Under the pieces are notes generated by a model. The model did not search any database. It saw only the letters and a list, made by a program, of their open reading frames with translations, and had not been told where the DNA came from. From positions 2,577,677-2,641,676 of the forward strand of contig RPFO01000296.1 in the NCBI GenBank assembly GCA_009746045.1: a DNA stretch of 64,000 bases, read 5' to 3'. Position numbers and translations under genes: made by a program. The DNA is from Mesostigma viride (lineage: Eukaryota; Streptophyta; Mesostigmatophyceae; Mesostigmatales; Mesostigmataceae). Below, one piece after another: positions 1 through 9,972 of the stretch (the first letter of the stretch is position 1; each line of letters starts with the position of its first letter).

Positions 1-1123
1 CCAAGGGGGTAGGAGTGGGCATACTACCTACTAATACCGACTAATATGGCCCCCAACCATGCCAAACAATACATTTCCCTTCCACAATGATGGGGAAACA
101 TAACTGCATCATCACACTGCCCTTACATGGCACCTATGTGCAGGTGACACCTTGTCCATGCACGTAGGTAACGTGGTACGGATACCCTACGCAAGGCATG
201 CATTCTAGGAGGCAGCCACCAACAAACTAGTGATTTTAAGCCTATTTCAGCCTGCCCTAGCAAGGATAAACTAGGCCTAAGCTGCTATAGCTTTCCAGGT
301 GATGGCCAGCACACCTGGTGGCACATGCTGACAATGGGAAGCTTCTACTCACCGGTTACATGCTTGATGATGCCACAGAGACCAGCCAACTGCCTCACAC
401 TCATGCAATATGTGTGTGGGAAATGTATAACAAACATATATGGAGGTATTCAAACCCATACAGCCTCTAAAACTTATCACCATCACCCTGTGGCAGGTCA
501 ACTGACTGAGGGAAGCATCTAAGAAGGGTGTTTTAGAAAGGGGCCAGGCCAGGGTCAAGAAAGAGCATGAATAATGCAAAAAGAATGTGCTACACAAGCT
601 AGAACATATATATAAACGTAAAACATCGATAGGAAAACGATGCTTAAGCTTTACCAGGCATGGATGGCGTTACCTTGGCCCAGGCGGTGGCCGCAAAATG
701 GCGCATTTCGGCACACCAAAGTTGTGCAGCATGGTCGCTGGATTCGGCGATTTCTGGCCACCCTTGCACGTTTACGACTAATATGTATCATAAAAAGTAC
801 AAAGAAACCGATATATCCTTTAAAATACGCCGGAAAGGTATTGTTGTCAACGTTTCTATCGTCCGGCCTGATCGCAGTTTTTTCCAGCAAGAACGCTGCC
901 GACACCTATCAAATGGCATTCCCGCGAACCAAAAATTGGCCTGTATGATCTTTAGGACGTATAAAAACAATATCCTAAGTTTGGCCAGAAAATTCGAACG
1001 CAAACGTAAATGCCATGCGTGGGCGCAAGCCGCCATGGCCAGGTCGTCGTTTTCCGGAATGCACGTTGTACGTGAAAAAGTACCCTGACCCCTTGTACTT
1101 TGACGGTCTGGAACACCTGTTAA
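1..1123. repeat. Interspersed repeat at the left edge, relative of the 22.1-23.8 kb TTAA element
   Basis: No convincing gene is seen. From about 400 to 1110 the sequence is a diverged reverse-complement copy of 22300-23000; for example the 20-mer at 669-688 (gttaccttggcccaggcggt) recurs inverted at 22744-22763, and the stretch around 873-895 recurs inverted near 22540. A TTAA lies at 1120-1123 just before sequence that appears to belong to chromovirus G1, so this may be a TTAA-type element inserted in G1 whose other end lies outside the window. That boundary is inferred; no matching terminal inverted repeat could be checked. Confidence 0.5.
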
Positions 1124-1395
1124 ACTTGGTCAAAATATAGCAAACCCTAGTATCATGTTCTGGAGAAACTTATAAACTTTCATTCTTCTCAGCTAAACGT
1201 TTCCTAATTCCCAATAGTATTCTCGCAAACTGGTCCCCCGAGTAGGTGCCGACAAATCGGCTGTAAGTCACTTTTTGGCGGAAAATCGGCAGCAAGACCA
1301 TTTAGGGGTTATGTGACTGTCTTGCTCTGTAACACTGGAAGTCAGCCGTAACCGTTGTCTCTACTAGGCAGACGATCGCGACTTCATGTGGTAGT
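1124..1395 (+). other. G1 untranslated leader
   Basis: No ORF of note. Positions 1271-1310 hold a 40-base motif (core ggcggaaaatcggcagc) that recurs inverted in the introns of the exon array at 48.2, 49.6, 51.0, 52.3, 53.0 and 54.5 kb, so this piece has a second life as a dispersed repeat. Confidence 0.4.
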
Positions 1396-2742
1396 ATGAG
1401 TAGTTCGAAGACACAATCACCTTTACCCCCTACTAATCAAGGTGCAAGCGATCCGTCATCATCTCTTGAACCCATTGCTAGGGAAGGTGCTGAGACAACT
1501 ACTCACACTCCACGGCGTCAACTTGATTTCAACCGTACTTCTATGTCTGAAGTGAGGCGGCCCTCGTTGTCCATAGGGCCCAAGTTTTCCGTCATTGCAT
1601 CTGGTCTCCAACCAGGCGAGCCATCGCTGACAGGCGTGGGTCGGGAAGGGTCACTGTCGCCCAGGATTCCAAGCGCGCGAACGAGTCCTGTGCCGAGTGC
1701 ATCATCTTCATTTCTTTTCCCGCTTAATACCACGCCTGGACGAGACGGGACCAGACTTGCAGCGGATCGCCTCTCAGCAGCTAAAATCAGATTACAACAA
1801 GATGAACAACACGCAGCGATGTATAGAAAGATGGTGGAGGAGGTGGAACAGGATGTGGGAAGACTTCGTCAGAGAATTGAGGAGGAGGAGGCGGCCATGC
1901 GTGACATGGTTGCTGGATTGGGGAGAGAGGCTCCTCGGTTGGGTGACGGAAGGGTTTTACCTTATAGTACCGCAGTTACTACGAGGAATGAGACGCAGGA
2001 TAGCGATAGGCAGGATCCAGCGCAGACGACCTCGGTCACCTTCACCACCCCCGCCAGCGACGTCCCCGTGACCGTCACTATACCACCGCATCAAGGTTCC
2101 GCCCCACCATTTCCAAAAATCGAATCCGTAGACAAGCTGTCGCTCACCAATCTAACCCATCGCAGTTTCGATCATTTCTCTACTCGATTTCAGGATGTGT
2201 TCGCTATCCACTTTGCTAACTACGGCAAACGAGCGGAAGAACGACTTTCCCTGGACATCCAGAAGAAGATGGTTCGACAGCGAATGAGCGACAGTGCAGC
2301 CGACAGGTTTGATGAGTTTTTACGATCCTCAGCAGGTAATACTTGCAAGGATTTGCCATCTCTCATGCTTTCATTTCGACGTTTTCTACTTCCCCAGGAC
2401 CAGCTCCGTCTGGACCGGGACGCGTTGGCCAACTGTACTCAGTCAGGCCTGACACTACCACAATATGTGGAGACGTCTACCAACCTGAGGGCCAAAATCC
2501 CCCAGTGTTCTGATTCTGAAGCTCTTCACAGGTTTCTGCATGGGCTCTCCCCTCAAGTCAGGGTGGATATCGACAAGCATTTCTCCCCTTTCGACTATGT
2601 CGAGTGGAAGTGGGATACTGTGCTGTCTTATGCCCTTACGCTATGCCGTGTCCCCGACTTTTCCCTCAAGTGGGAGCCTACTGCAGGCAACCAGGCGTCT
2701 GCTGTTAAGGGGAGGTGGCACCCCAAAACCCTTAAAAATTGA
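1396..2742 (+). CDS. G1 Gag, capsid part
   Basis: An ORF of 448 codons. The N-terminal 130 residues are Ser/Pro/Thr-rich and low in complexity. Residues of about 130-175 are rich in Glu, Arg and Gln with heptad-like spacing and probably form a coiled coil. Residues of about 235-430 fit the retrotransposon Gag capsid fold, with a conserved helical segment around LPSLMLSFRRFLLPQDQLRL and a FLHGLSPQVRVDI motif near 380. The last dozen codons already lie in the inserted TTAA element. Structural role: particle assembly in the cytoplasm. Confidence 0.75.
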   Translation: MSSSKTQSPLPPTNQGASDPSSSLEPIAREGAETTTHTPRRQLDFNRTSMSEVRRPSLSIGPKFSVIASGLQPGEPSLTGVGREGSLSPRIPSARTSPVPSASSSFLFPLNTTPGRDGTRLAADRLSAAKIRLQQDEQHAAMYRKMVEEVEQDVGRLRQRIEEEEAAMRDMVAGLGREAPRLGDGRVLPYSTAVTTRNETQDSDRQDPAQTTSVTFTTPASDVPVTVTIPPHQGSAPPFPKIESVDKLSLTNLTHRSFDHFSTRFQDVFAIHFANYGKRAEERLSLDIQKKMVRQRMSDSAADRFDEFLRSSAGNTCKDLPSLMLSFRRFLLPQDQLRLDRDALANCTQSGLTLPQYVETSTNLRAKIPQCSDSEALHRFLHGLSPQVRVDIDKHFSPFDYVEWKWDTVLSYALTLCRVPDFSLKWEPTAGNQASAVKGRWHPKTLKN

Positions 2743-4598
2743 ACTATGGTAATAACACTTGAAATTCATTTGCACAATGCTGAAATATGATTGCGGGCAC
2801 TACATAACATCTCTTGTGAGTTGTCCATGCACTTGTTGGGGGTACTACCCCCAAGTATACGCCAATATTGCGCTATAAATAGAAAAAGACGCTAATTAGG
2901 GCTGGGTATGCCCCAGCCAATGCACACATTTGTTGGCAACCAAAAATCAACCATTTGTAGTTCTCTGAGTGTGTAGCTTGATGAGCTATTTACATCATGG
3001 AAATGGCAAAACCTTGAACAGTTATTAATTTTCCCGCAAAACAGGTCTTTTTTTACCGGACATTGGGAATAAACATATCATAAACACTTCAGATAAGGCC
3101 ACAAAATCAAGCGAAAATCCGGCTAACAGGGGGACAGCAGTGGTCCAAGTCCCAGGTCATTCCGACAAGTCAAGCTCAAGTTATTATAAGGTTTTGCGTG
3201 CTAAAACCTGAACATACGCTAAATGAGGTTTTTCTGTGTATAAGGCCACCTAGACATCATGTGTTCCATCCAAGAAGCCAAAAAACATGCCCAACTCGAT
3301 CACACAACATAAGAAAAGGCTAGGCACCTCATCTGCCCTCCCCTGCCCTCAGCATGGCCAGCCTTGCCAGCGTGCGCATAGCAACACCATCGCTAGGCAT
3401 ACACGCACCAAGAGAGCATACACTAAGCTCAGCCCAAGGTTACCATGTAAATTTATGCCAAGAACTCAGCAAGTATACGTGTAAAAACCTTAGAAAGACT
3501 GCCCAAGCAATAGAGGCAACTGCAGCCTGCAAACTTGGCAGCAAATCATACATGTTGTCTGCCAAGCATTCACATCCTATCCAGCTTGCCTTGCTGCACA
3601 CATAGCAGGGAAGTCTTAATGGTTATAGCTCAAGGAAAGCAATGGAAACACCTATCTAATGCAATGCCACTCATGCAGTATGGCCAGCAAAAGAACCACT
3701 ATCACATTCCTTTCCAATAGGGCAATTTGCTAAGAAGCTGATGCCAGCTTGTTAGCCTCTAGGCACATGCCGGATGTCGTTCTAAAACAGGCGTGTCAGA
3801 TCCGGCACATAACAAAGCGTCTGAGCAAGCTCACGTCCAAAGGATTATGGAAAACAAATGTCAACACATTACCAACAACTTGACCTCGGCGCATTTAGCA
3901 TGCCAGCCACAAACTACACGAAATTGTACGAAATAGCTAGGAATCTGACTATGCAACCGAAAGAAATGGAGCGCTTCCTGCAGGGAAACTGCCCGAAAAA
4001 AAGGCGAAAGGCCGACGTTAATGCACCTGCCTGCGTGGAAATGTTTCATGCATAAACTGGCACGCAAGCTCGAACAATAAAAGACACCATCCATTGATCA
4101 GGCGAACAAGGAATGTGCGCCTTCCGTGAATACGTCGAAGGCGACATGCGCAGGCCTGCGTAGGTTCTTACCTTGAATGCCGGAAATGTAAAAGAAACCG
4201 GGAAGCTTCGGCACAAACTCGACAACACCATTAAGTTAGCTTCATAATCGCTCTTTAGAGCCTACGTTGCCTCACAATAGCTGCCGTAAACCTGCATTAA
4301 ATTTCATGATCCGCAAGAGAAATTATATCCTGGACCCCCGCGCCCGTGGCCGTTCGAGAAATTAGCGATATTGCAAACCGTAAACTTTCCGCCACGAAAT
4401 GAGGTCATCAACTAATCTTCTGCGAAATTCAAGCATTTTTTCTAGCTGTTTACGTGCCATATATCGATTAATATTGCATAAAGGCATGCCGCCATGGCCA
4501 CTTCCGCGAGGGTTGAGCGGTCCGGGCACACATTATACACCGTACGGACGGTACCGCGAATTTTTTGGCGCGGAAAATATTCGGCGCGCCACGTCCCC
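2709..4598. mobile_element. TTAA-flanked non-autonomous DNA element (piggyBac-like), inside G1
   Basis: TTAA occurs at both borders (2705-2708 and 4599-4602). The ends are imperfect inverted repeats: ggggaggtggcaccccaaaa at the left against ggggacgtggcgcgccgaat read from the right. TTAA duplication is typical of the piggyBac superfamily, although the terminal bases are not the canonical CCYT. The 1.89-kb interior has no transposase-like ORF, only short ORFs without recognisable domains, so the element looks non-autonomous. It sits between the capsid and zinc-knuckle parts of G1 Gag. Confidence 0.7.
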
Positions 4599-4602
4599 TT
4601 AA

Positions 4603-5041
4603 GAAGCCCCTGAACCAGCTGAACGCGGTGATGGAGGAGCTCAGTGCCATGGAGCAGTCTAAAGGAGCCTGCTTCACGTGTGGCCAGCTAGGGCACTTTG
4701 CACGGGATTGCCCCAAGCGAGACCAGTTTCCAGTCGACACCAAGGGTCCTCAGGGGGTGCTTCCACTCACCAGACCATCCACCTTCCCTCCTGGGGTGAG
4801 CCAGAGCGACCACAGGGCACAGCCCGGGTTCAGACCCAACTTCCAGGCTTCGGGCAGGGGACCATTCCAGCCCAAGGGCTTCAGCAGACAAGACAGGCGT
4901 AGGATGGTCAACGCCCTGTGGCACCTCCTAGCAGAGGAGGAGGAGGGCGAAGGGGAGGCAGACGGCATAGAGGAGCAGCAGGTGCAGCCTTCAGCGGGGA
5001 GCTCGTCTTCAGATCACCCTCCTGAGCTGCCAAAAAACTAG
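4603..5041 (+). CDS. G1 Gag, nucleocapsid zinc knuckle
   Basis: Directly after the TTAA element the frame encodes KPLNQLNAVMEEL and then a CCHC knuckle, CFTCGQLGHFARDC, at about 4672-4713. This is the nucleic-acid-binding nucleocapsid of Gag. The remainder is basic and then acidic, with a Glu-rich stretch (EEEEGEGEADGIEE) before the end. It is the 3' continuation of the G1 gag gene and precedes the protease. Confidence 0.8.
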
Positions 5042-5192
5042 TGGAGCCCCCAGGACTACGTCCAGCGGTGGAGTTAACTGGTTTGCCTGCTGTGCATGTC
5101 CGTCCTGTGAACAACTTGTCTGCCTCTGATTCTACCACCCCATTGGGCCCTCCTACCCCCAGTCAACTCTTGAAGTTCCAGGCTATAGGCTG

Positions 5193-6620
5193 TTGAACGT
5201 GCCAGTCCCTTTGGCTCAGCCTTTATGTCTCTTCATGATTGACTCAGGTGCAGGAAGTAACTACATTTCCACTTCCTTGGTGCAGGAGCTGCATTTACCC
5301 GTGCTTCCCCACCCTGTGCCTGTCAAGGTCCAATATTCTGATGGCAGGCAGAGTAACTCACCTGGCTACGTGCAACTGCTTTTTCAAGTGTGCTCACGTC
5401 AAACCTTGTCAGTCACAGCAGACGTCATTCCACTCACTGCTGCTGATGTGATTCTGGGGATGCCATGGTTGGAGTCTGCTTATCCTGCCATCTTGTGGTC
5501 TGAGAAGGTGGTGCAGTTCCAGGATGGGTCAGTGTGGGACGCCACCACAGTGATTAATAAGGGGGGAGAAAGACCAGTCACAGAGTGCTGTTCTACTAAT
5601 GAGGCTGTCAATGATGGGAGAGGGGTGGCAGGTACCAAGGAGGACGTCAAGGTGCCTTCACTGGAAGAGAAACGTGCTGCATTACTTAAGCACGTATGGT
5701 CTGCCAAGCACACCCTGTCTTATCTGGCTACTTACCCAGTGGACCACGTCTTTCTCTTACATCTGGTCCCTAACTCACCCTCTGATGAGACTCATGGCCA
5801 TACGGTGAATGCTGTGAACCCAGTACCAGCTGTCACGGAGGAGGAGCAGAAGCTGCATGATGCCCTTTTGGACAGGTTTGCTGCCATTTTTGAGGACAAG
5901 ATGCCACAGTACCCTCCTGAAGGGCCAATCACTCATGTCATCAAGCTTGTGGATGGGGCCAGGCCTCCCTTTGTTCCCATGTACAGGATGGGGCCAGCTG
6001 AGATGGCAGAGCTGAAGGTGATTTTGACAGGATTGTTGGAAGCTGGACTCATTCTTCCTGCCAATAGTCCTTTCAGTTCTGGGTGTTTGCTTGTCCCCAA
6101 GCATGATGGTGGATGGCGGTTGTGTATTGATCTGAGAGGCCTGAACAAGGTCACAGTGAAGTCCAAGTATCCCTTGCCACGGATTGATGAGCTGCTAGAG
6201 AGGACAGCTGGATCATCTTACTTCACCAAGTTTGACCTCAGACACGCGTTCTGGCAGATCAGGATAGCCACTGAGGACATTCCAAAAACTGCATTCTCCA
6301 CACCCTGGGGTCAGTTTCAGTGGACTGTGATGCCCATGGGGGCCTCCAACAGCCCAGCTACGATGCAGATGTTTGTGAATGCTATCTTTGGCCATCTGAC
6401 AGGGAACTCTCTGCCTCAGATCTCCCCTGATCTCAGGAATCCCAGGTTTAAGGACATTGCCCACCTGTGTGACCCTGCAAGACCCGTGTTCAGGACCTGC
6501 GTGGTGGCCTACATGGACGACATCCTGGTGCACTCAAGGACGTTCAAGGAGCATCTGGAGAACGTGGAGGAGGTCCTGAAGGTCATCCAGCAATACCACT
6601 TGTCTGTCAAGAGGTCTAAG
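5193..6620 (+). CDS. G1 protease and reverse transcriptase, N-terminal part of Pol
   Basis: An aspartic protease is marked by FMIDSGAGSNYIS near 5233 and the second-strand motif ADVILGMPWL near 5446. Reverse transcriptase follows: LIEAGLI-like LLEAGLILPANSPFSSG, the KYPLPRIDELL motif, FDLRHAFWQI, and the catalytic AYMDDILVHS at about 6507-6536. An extra segment of some 30 residues (starting GHLTGNSLPQ) separates the finger/palm motif from YMDD, longer than in typical Ty3 elements. G2 is inserted just after the palm domain. Confidence 0.9.
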
Positions 6621-7193
6621 TGTTACGCCGCGGATATCTACCTCCACCTCTACCTCTAATGGGCCTGATACTACCTAAACTGGTCAGACCTCCTCTACTT
6701 AACCCTCTGGCGAAAGACGAACGTGACGGAGCTGATCTCAATGCATTAACGTAAGTGTTACTATAATACGCCATACAACCATTTATCAAAACCCGTTTAC
6801 TCCAGGAATAGAGGAAGGAAACACAACTACACTGCCGTGACCCAAGCCTAAATGTGTCAATTCACTTAACACACGCCGAGTGCACACACAAGGGGTAGAA
6901 CGCGCATAAATGGTCACCAACGGTCCAACACGCTCGGGCCGACATGGCCCTCGCCTACAGATGCACGCTGGTCCACTACATCTACTGATGCACGCTGGTC
7001 CACTACATTCTACCACAGGATCAGGACCACTAGTAAAGTACGCGGCGCGGCGCCCAACGGCACCCAATGTACCACAGTACTGTTACGAGGACAATAATGT
7101 CCCGGTAGGAGCCTAAACGTAAACCTAGGGACAACCGAGGCAAAGGACCTAATTTACGTCCGTAACTACAACGAATTGTTACGCGACGTAACA
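6621..7193 (-). repeat. G2 LTR (3' LTR in element orientation)
   Basis: 573 bp, TG...CA ends, nearly identical to 16841-17412. It contains a short internal tandem, a copy of gatgcacgctggtccactac repeated at about 6960 and 6987. The same LTR family recurs at 62385-63905. Confidence 0.95.
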
Positions 7194-7204
7194 CCTCCCC
7201 CCCC
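7194..7204 (-). other. G2 polypurine tract
   Basis: On the minus strand GGGGGGGGAGG immediately abuts the 3' LTR, the position and composition expected for the plus-strand primer of reverse transcription. Confidence 0.8.
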
Positions 7205-7656
7205 ACAAAGGTAGGGAGCCCTCTCCCTACGCACAGGGAGGAAACGAAGGGGTAGGAAAAACCTAATGCACCCAACACACCAACACAATCGATAGACCAT
7301 CCAGATACAAAGCACCAATAGTTCACACGGTCTCCACCACCACGCCGGGTGGTGTAGGGTTAGCCAGCACCAAGCCTGGTGGTAGGTTCCCCTAACTGCC
7401 TGGAACGGAGTCCTGGCCGGGGGGGACGGCACTGGGCAGGACACACAGAGTAAACACATCAGCGCCAAGGACCAAGAACAGCCAACCAACTGGCCAGAAT
7501 ATGAGGGCGACTCTACATACCGGAGGGACAACACCCTCAGGTCGGGCCTAAGGCCCTCTATCTAATGGCCATCCGTCTGGTAGGTACCACGGGAGGCCAG
7601 CAGGACATCCAGGTAGGCCTGGTAATGGGCCACATCCTCAACATTGTCATGCCTAT
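7205..7656. other. G2 3' untranslated region
   Basis: No supported coding sequence between the extra 3' ORF and the polypurine tract. It includes a short G-rich stretch at about 7418-7430. Nothing else is seen. Confidence 0.4.
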
Positions 7657-9972
7657 CTACGGTGAGGAAAACATCGGCCCACACGCCGTCAGGAAAAAGG
7701 CCCAGAAAGGCCCAGTAATACCTATGCTGAGTAAGAACGACCTGGCCCGGGCCCAGTCCAGGAAACCGCAGGCAAAGAGGCGTAGGAAAGGCTCTACCGC
7801 GATCAGGCAGAGAGCCCGAAGGAGCAGGCGATGATACCGGATCCGAGGGCGCATACCCGTCGGGAAAAACAGATCTACCAGGGGCTCCACGTTGGACGGC
7901 CACAACCGGATGTGCCGAATCTCACGGGAACGCCACCGACGCGTACACTGGCGCGACCCGAATGTCTCTAGGTAGTCGCTGGCCCGAGGAGGAGGGTGAC
8001 CGCGGGAGTCTAGACCCTGGCCCGGGAGGGGCGCCGGACGCCGGGCATCCCACTCGAGGATGGGCTGGAGGACCGTGGTGTACGTAACACCCGGCACCGC
8101 AGGAAACTCTACCGTAAGGGCATCCGAAGCCATAATGCCCAGAGGCGGAGGGTAAGCCCACTGGAACCCACCGTAGGTGTCCAAGTCGTTGTGGCGCCTA
8201 GCCCAGCGATACAGAACGCGCCGAACCAGGATCTCACCCTGGAACACAGGATCAGCTAAAATAACCATGTCGAAAGGAGGCCGATCAGTCTCAATGGGTA
8301 GGCCACGATCCCGAGGCGCCCGACACACCTGGGAAAACCCGTAGGACATGGGCGAGATGGCAAGCTCGGCGGAGGCGCGCGGCAGGTCACACTGGCGGCA
8401 GGCGAGTGCGGACATACCACATCCAGGCACGGGCGTGTCGCGCGACTCCGGCGTCGCATGCACCACAGAAGGAGCCCTGTCCCGATCACCCTGGGACAAC
8501 TCCCGGAGGGAGTCGGAAGCGCGGGTAGCGCGAGGATCCTGGCCGGTGGACCGAACAACCGCAGCCAAGGACAGAGAGGCCGAAGCAGGGGCAGGAGCCG
8601 ACACCGACGCAGGTGACACTGGTACAGCAGACGGTCGCGCCGGACCCGAAGCCAGAGGGGGCCGTGACGGACCCGCCACCGAAGCTGGCGCGCCGGTCTC
8701 GGTGGCCGGTGCACCCTCAGGCCACATGTTAAAAATGGGGCCCGTAGGGACAGGCAGTCCTGCATAAGATTGACTACCATCCAGGCTCCAGTCAGGAACC
8801 GGGATCCTCTGCGGGGGACCACCCTCCCAAAGCCTGGGCAGTCCGCTAGTGTCGCCAAAGAAGCCCCGCGACGGCTGCGACTGAGCTGGTGGAGGCTCGG
8901 AAGCAGCGACAGCGGGCGCGGTCACAGGGGCAGGGGACTCGCGCGTAGGCGCAGGTACAGCGGTCACAGGCGCAGAGGCAGCAGGAGTCGCAGCAGCCGC
9001 CGGAACCACAGCGACCGCGGGCGCCAGCGGGGGCGCGGGCGAAGCCGTAGTCGCCGGGGCAACAGAAGGGGTAGGAGGCGCGGATCCAGCTGGCGTAGCC
9101 GGGACCTGCGCCTGGGCCGCCAGGAAGGCCCCAAACGCCGTGGTCAGGGACTGGATCTGAGCCTGCATAGCCGAGACCGTCGCCGAAAGAGGATCAGGCA
9201 AACCCGAAGGGGTAGGCTCCACTGCAACACCCCGGGTCGACCGAGGGGACGACGGGACCGGAGAGGGAGGAACAGACGCCGAGGAGGCGGACGCAGCGCT
9301 CGAGGCAGAATAATCTGGAGTATAATGTACCTCGGCTGGGGCGCCCGAAGGGGCAGGACCATCAACCGCTAGTCCCGCCGCCTGATCAGCTATCTCCATG
9401 AATTCTACGGCCCGTAAAAGGTCGCAGGGGTTCTCATCTACCTCAGCATCACCCTCAGCCGGAAGCCAAGGAAACACCTCCCGTAGGCAGGTACGGCCCA
9501 CAGGGGTAGAGAGGTAGGAGAACACACGGCAGCACCGGAGAACCGCATCTATCTGTTCCAAGGCGGGACAGCGAGAACCACACCCCAACAAACAGTGTCC
9601 GGCATCGTCGAACCCGTGCAGGACAAGCTGGTGCGGCTCATTAGGGGAAGGACCATACCACGTGACCCCGAAGAGGGCCGCCCTGACTAAGCTCGCATGT
9701 TGGGCCTGAAGGGCCGGCTGCACAACGCCACCCCGGTAACATGATCGCGACACCCAGCGGCCCGGAAGGGCCTCGAAATACAGCTCAGGGTCCGGTAGGG
9801 GCAGGGACGGCAGCGGGCTCTCAGCCGGAGGGGTAGGCTCTGTCATGACGGCTGCGGAGGGGAGGGGACAACCAACCACCCGTCGACAGCAGACATAACA
9901 TAAGAGAGGAGAAGGCCTACGACTAGAGCTTGTGCAGGGTTTTATATTCCTGCAGCAGGCGACTACACCCAT
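7657..9972 (-). CDS. G2 extra 3' ORF, function unknown
   Basis: An open frame of up to 771 codons lies after the chromodomain; a start at about 9846 (MTEPTPPAE) is more likely because the upstream part overlaps the integrase end. Residues 45-200 look globular with several cysteines. A Pro/Ala/Ser-rich linker of about 300 residues holds a short helical stretch (MQAQIQSLTTAFGAFLAAQ). A C-terminal third contains a CRQCDLPRASAEL motif and hydrophobic segments near the end. I do not recognise the family. Position matches env or other accessory genes of LTR elements, but no signal peptide is evident. G1 has an analogous ORF at 20251-21186. Confidence 0.6.
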   Translation of the reverse strand: MGVVACCRNIKPCTSSSRRPSPLLCYVCCRRVVGCPLPSAAVMTEPTPPAESPLPSLPLPDPELYFEALPGRWVSRSCYRGGVVQPALQAQHASLVRAALFGVTWYGPSPNEPHQLVLHGFDDAGHCLLGCGSRCPALEQIDAVLRCCRVFSYLSTPVGRTCLREVFPWLPAEGDAEVDENPCDLLRAVEFMEIADQAAGLAVDGPAPSGAPAEVHYTPDYSASSAASASSASVPPSPVPSSPRSTRGVAVEPTPSGLPDPLSATVSAMQAQIQSLTTAFGAFLAAQAQVPATPAGSAPPTPSVAPATTASPAPPLAPAVAVVPAAAATPAASAPVTAVPAPTRESPAPVTAPAVAASEPPPAQSQPSRGFFGDTSGLPRLWEGGPPQRIPVPDWSLDGSQSYAGLPVPTGPIFNMWPEGAPATETGAPASVAGPSRPPLASGPARPSAVPVSPASVSAPAPASASLSLAAVVRSTGQDPRATRASDSLRELSQGDRDRAPSVVHATPESRDTPVPGCGMSALACRQCDLPRASAELAISPMSYGFSQVCRAPRDRGLPIETDRPPFDMVILADPVFQGEILVRRVLYRWARRHNDLDTYGGFQWAYPPPLGIMASDALTVEFPAVPGVTYTTVLQPILEWDARRPAPLPGQGLDSRGHPPPRASDYLETFGSRQCTRRWRSREIRHIRLWPSNVEPLVDLFFPTGMRPRIRYHRLLLRALCLIAVEPFLRLFACGFLDWARARSFLLSIGITGPFWAFFLTACGPMFSSP

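Noticed and set aside
2709-4598. piggyBac transposase gene
   Set aside because: Only short frames without DDD-type motifs; called non-autonomous.
7657-9972. Envelope gene
   Set aside because: Position fits, but no signal peptide, furin-like site with fusion peptide, or clear membrane anchor; kept as unknown 3' ORF.
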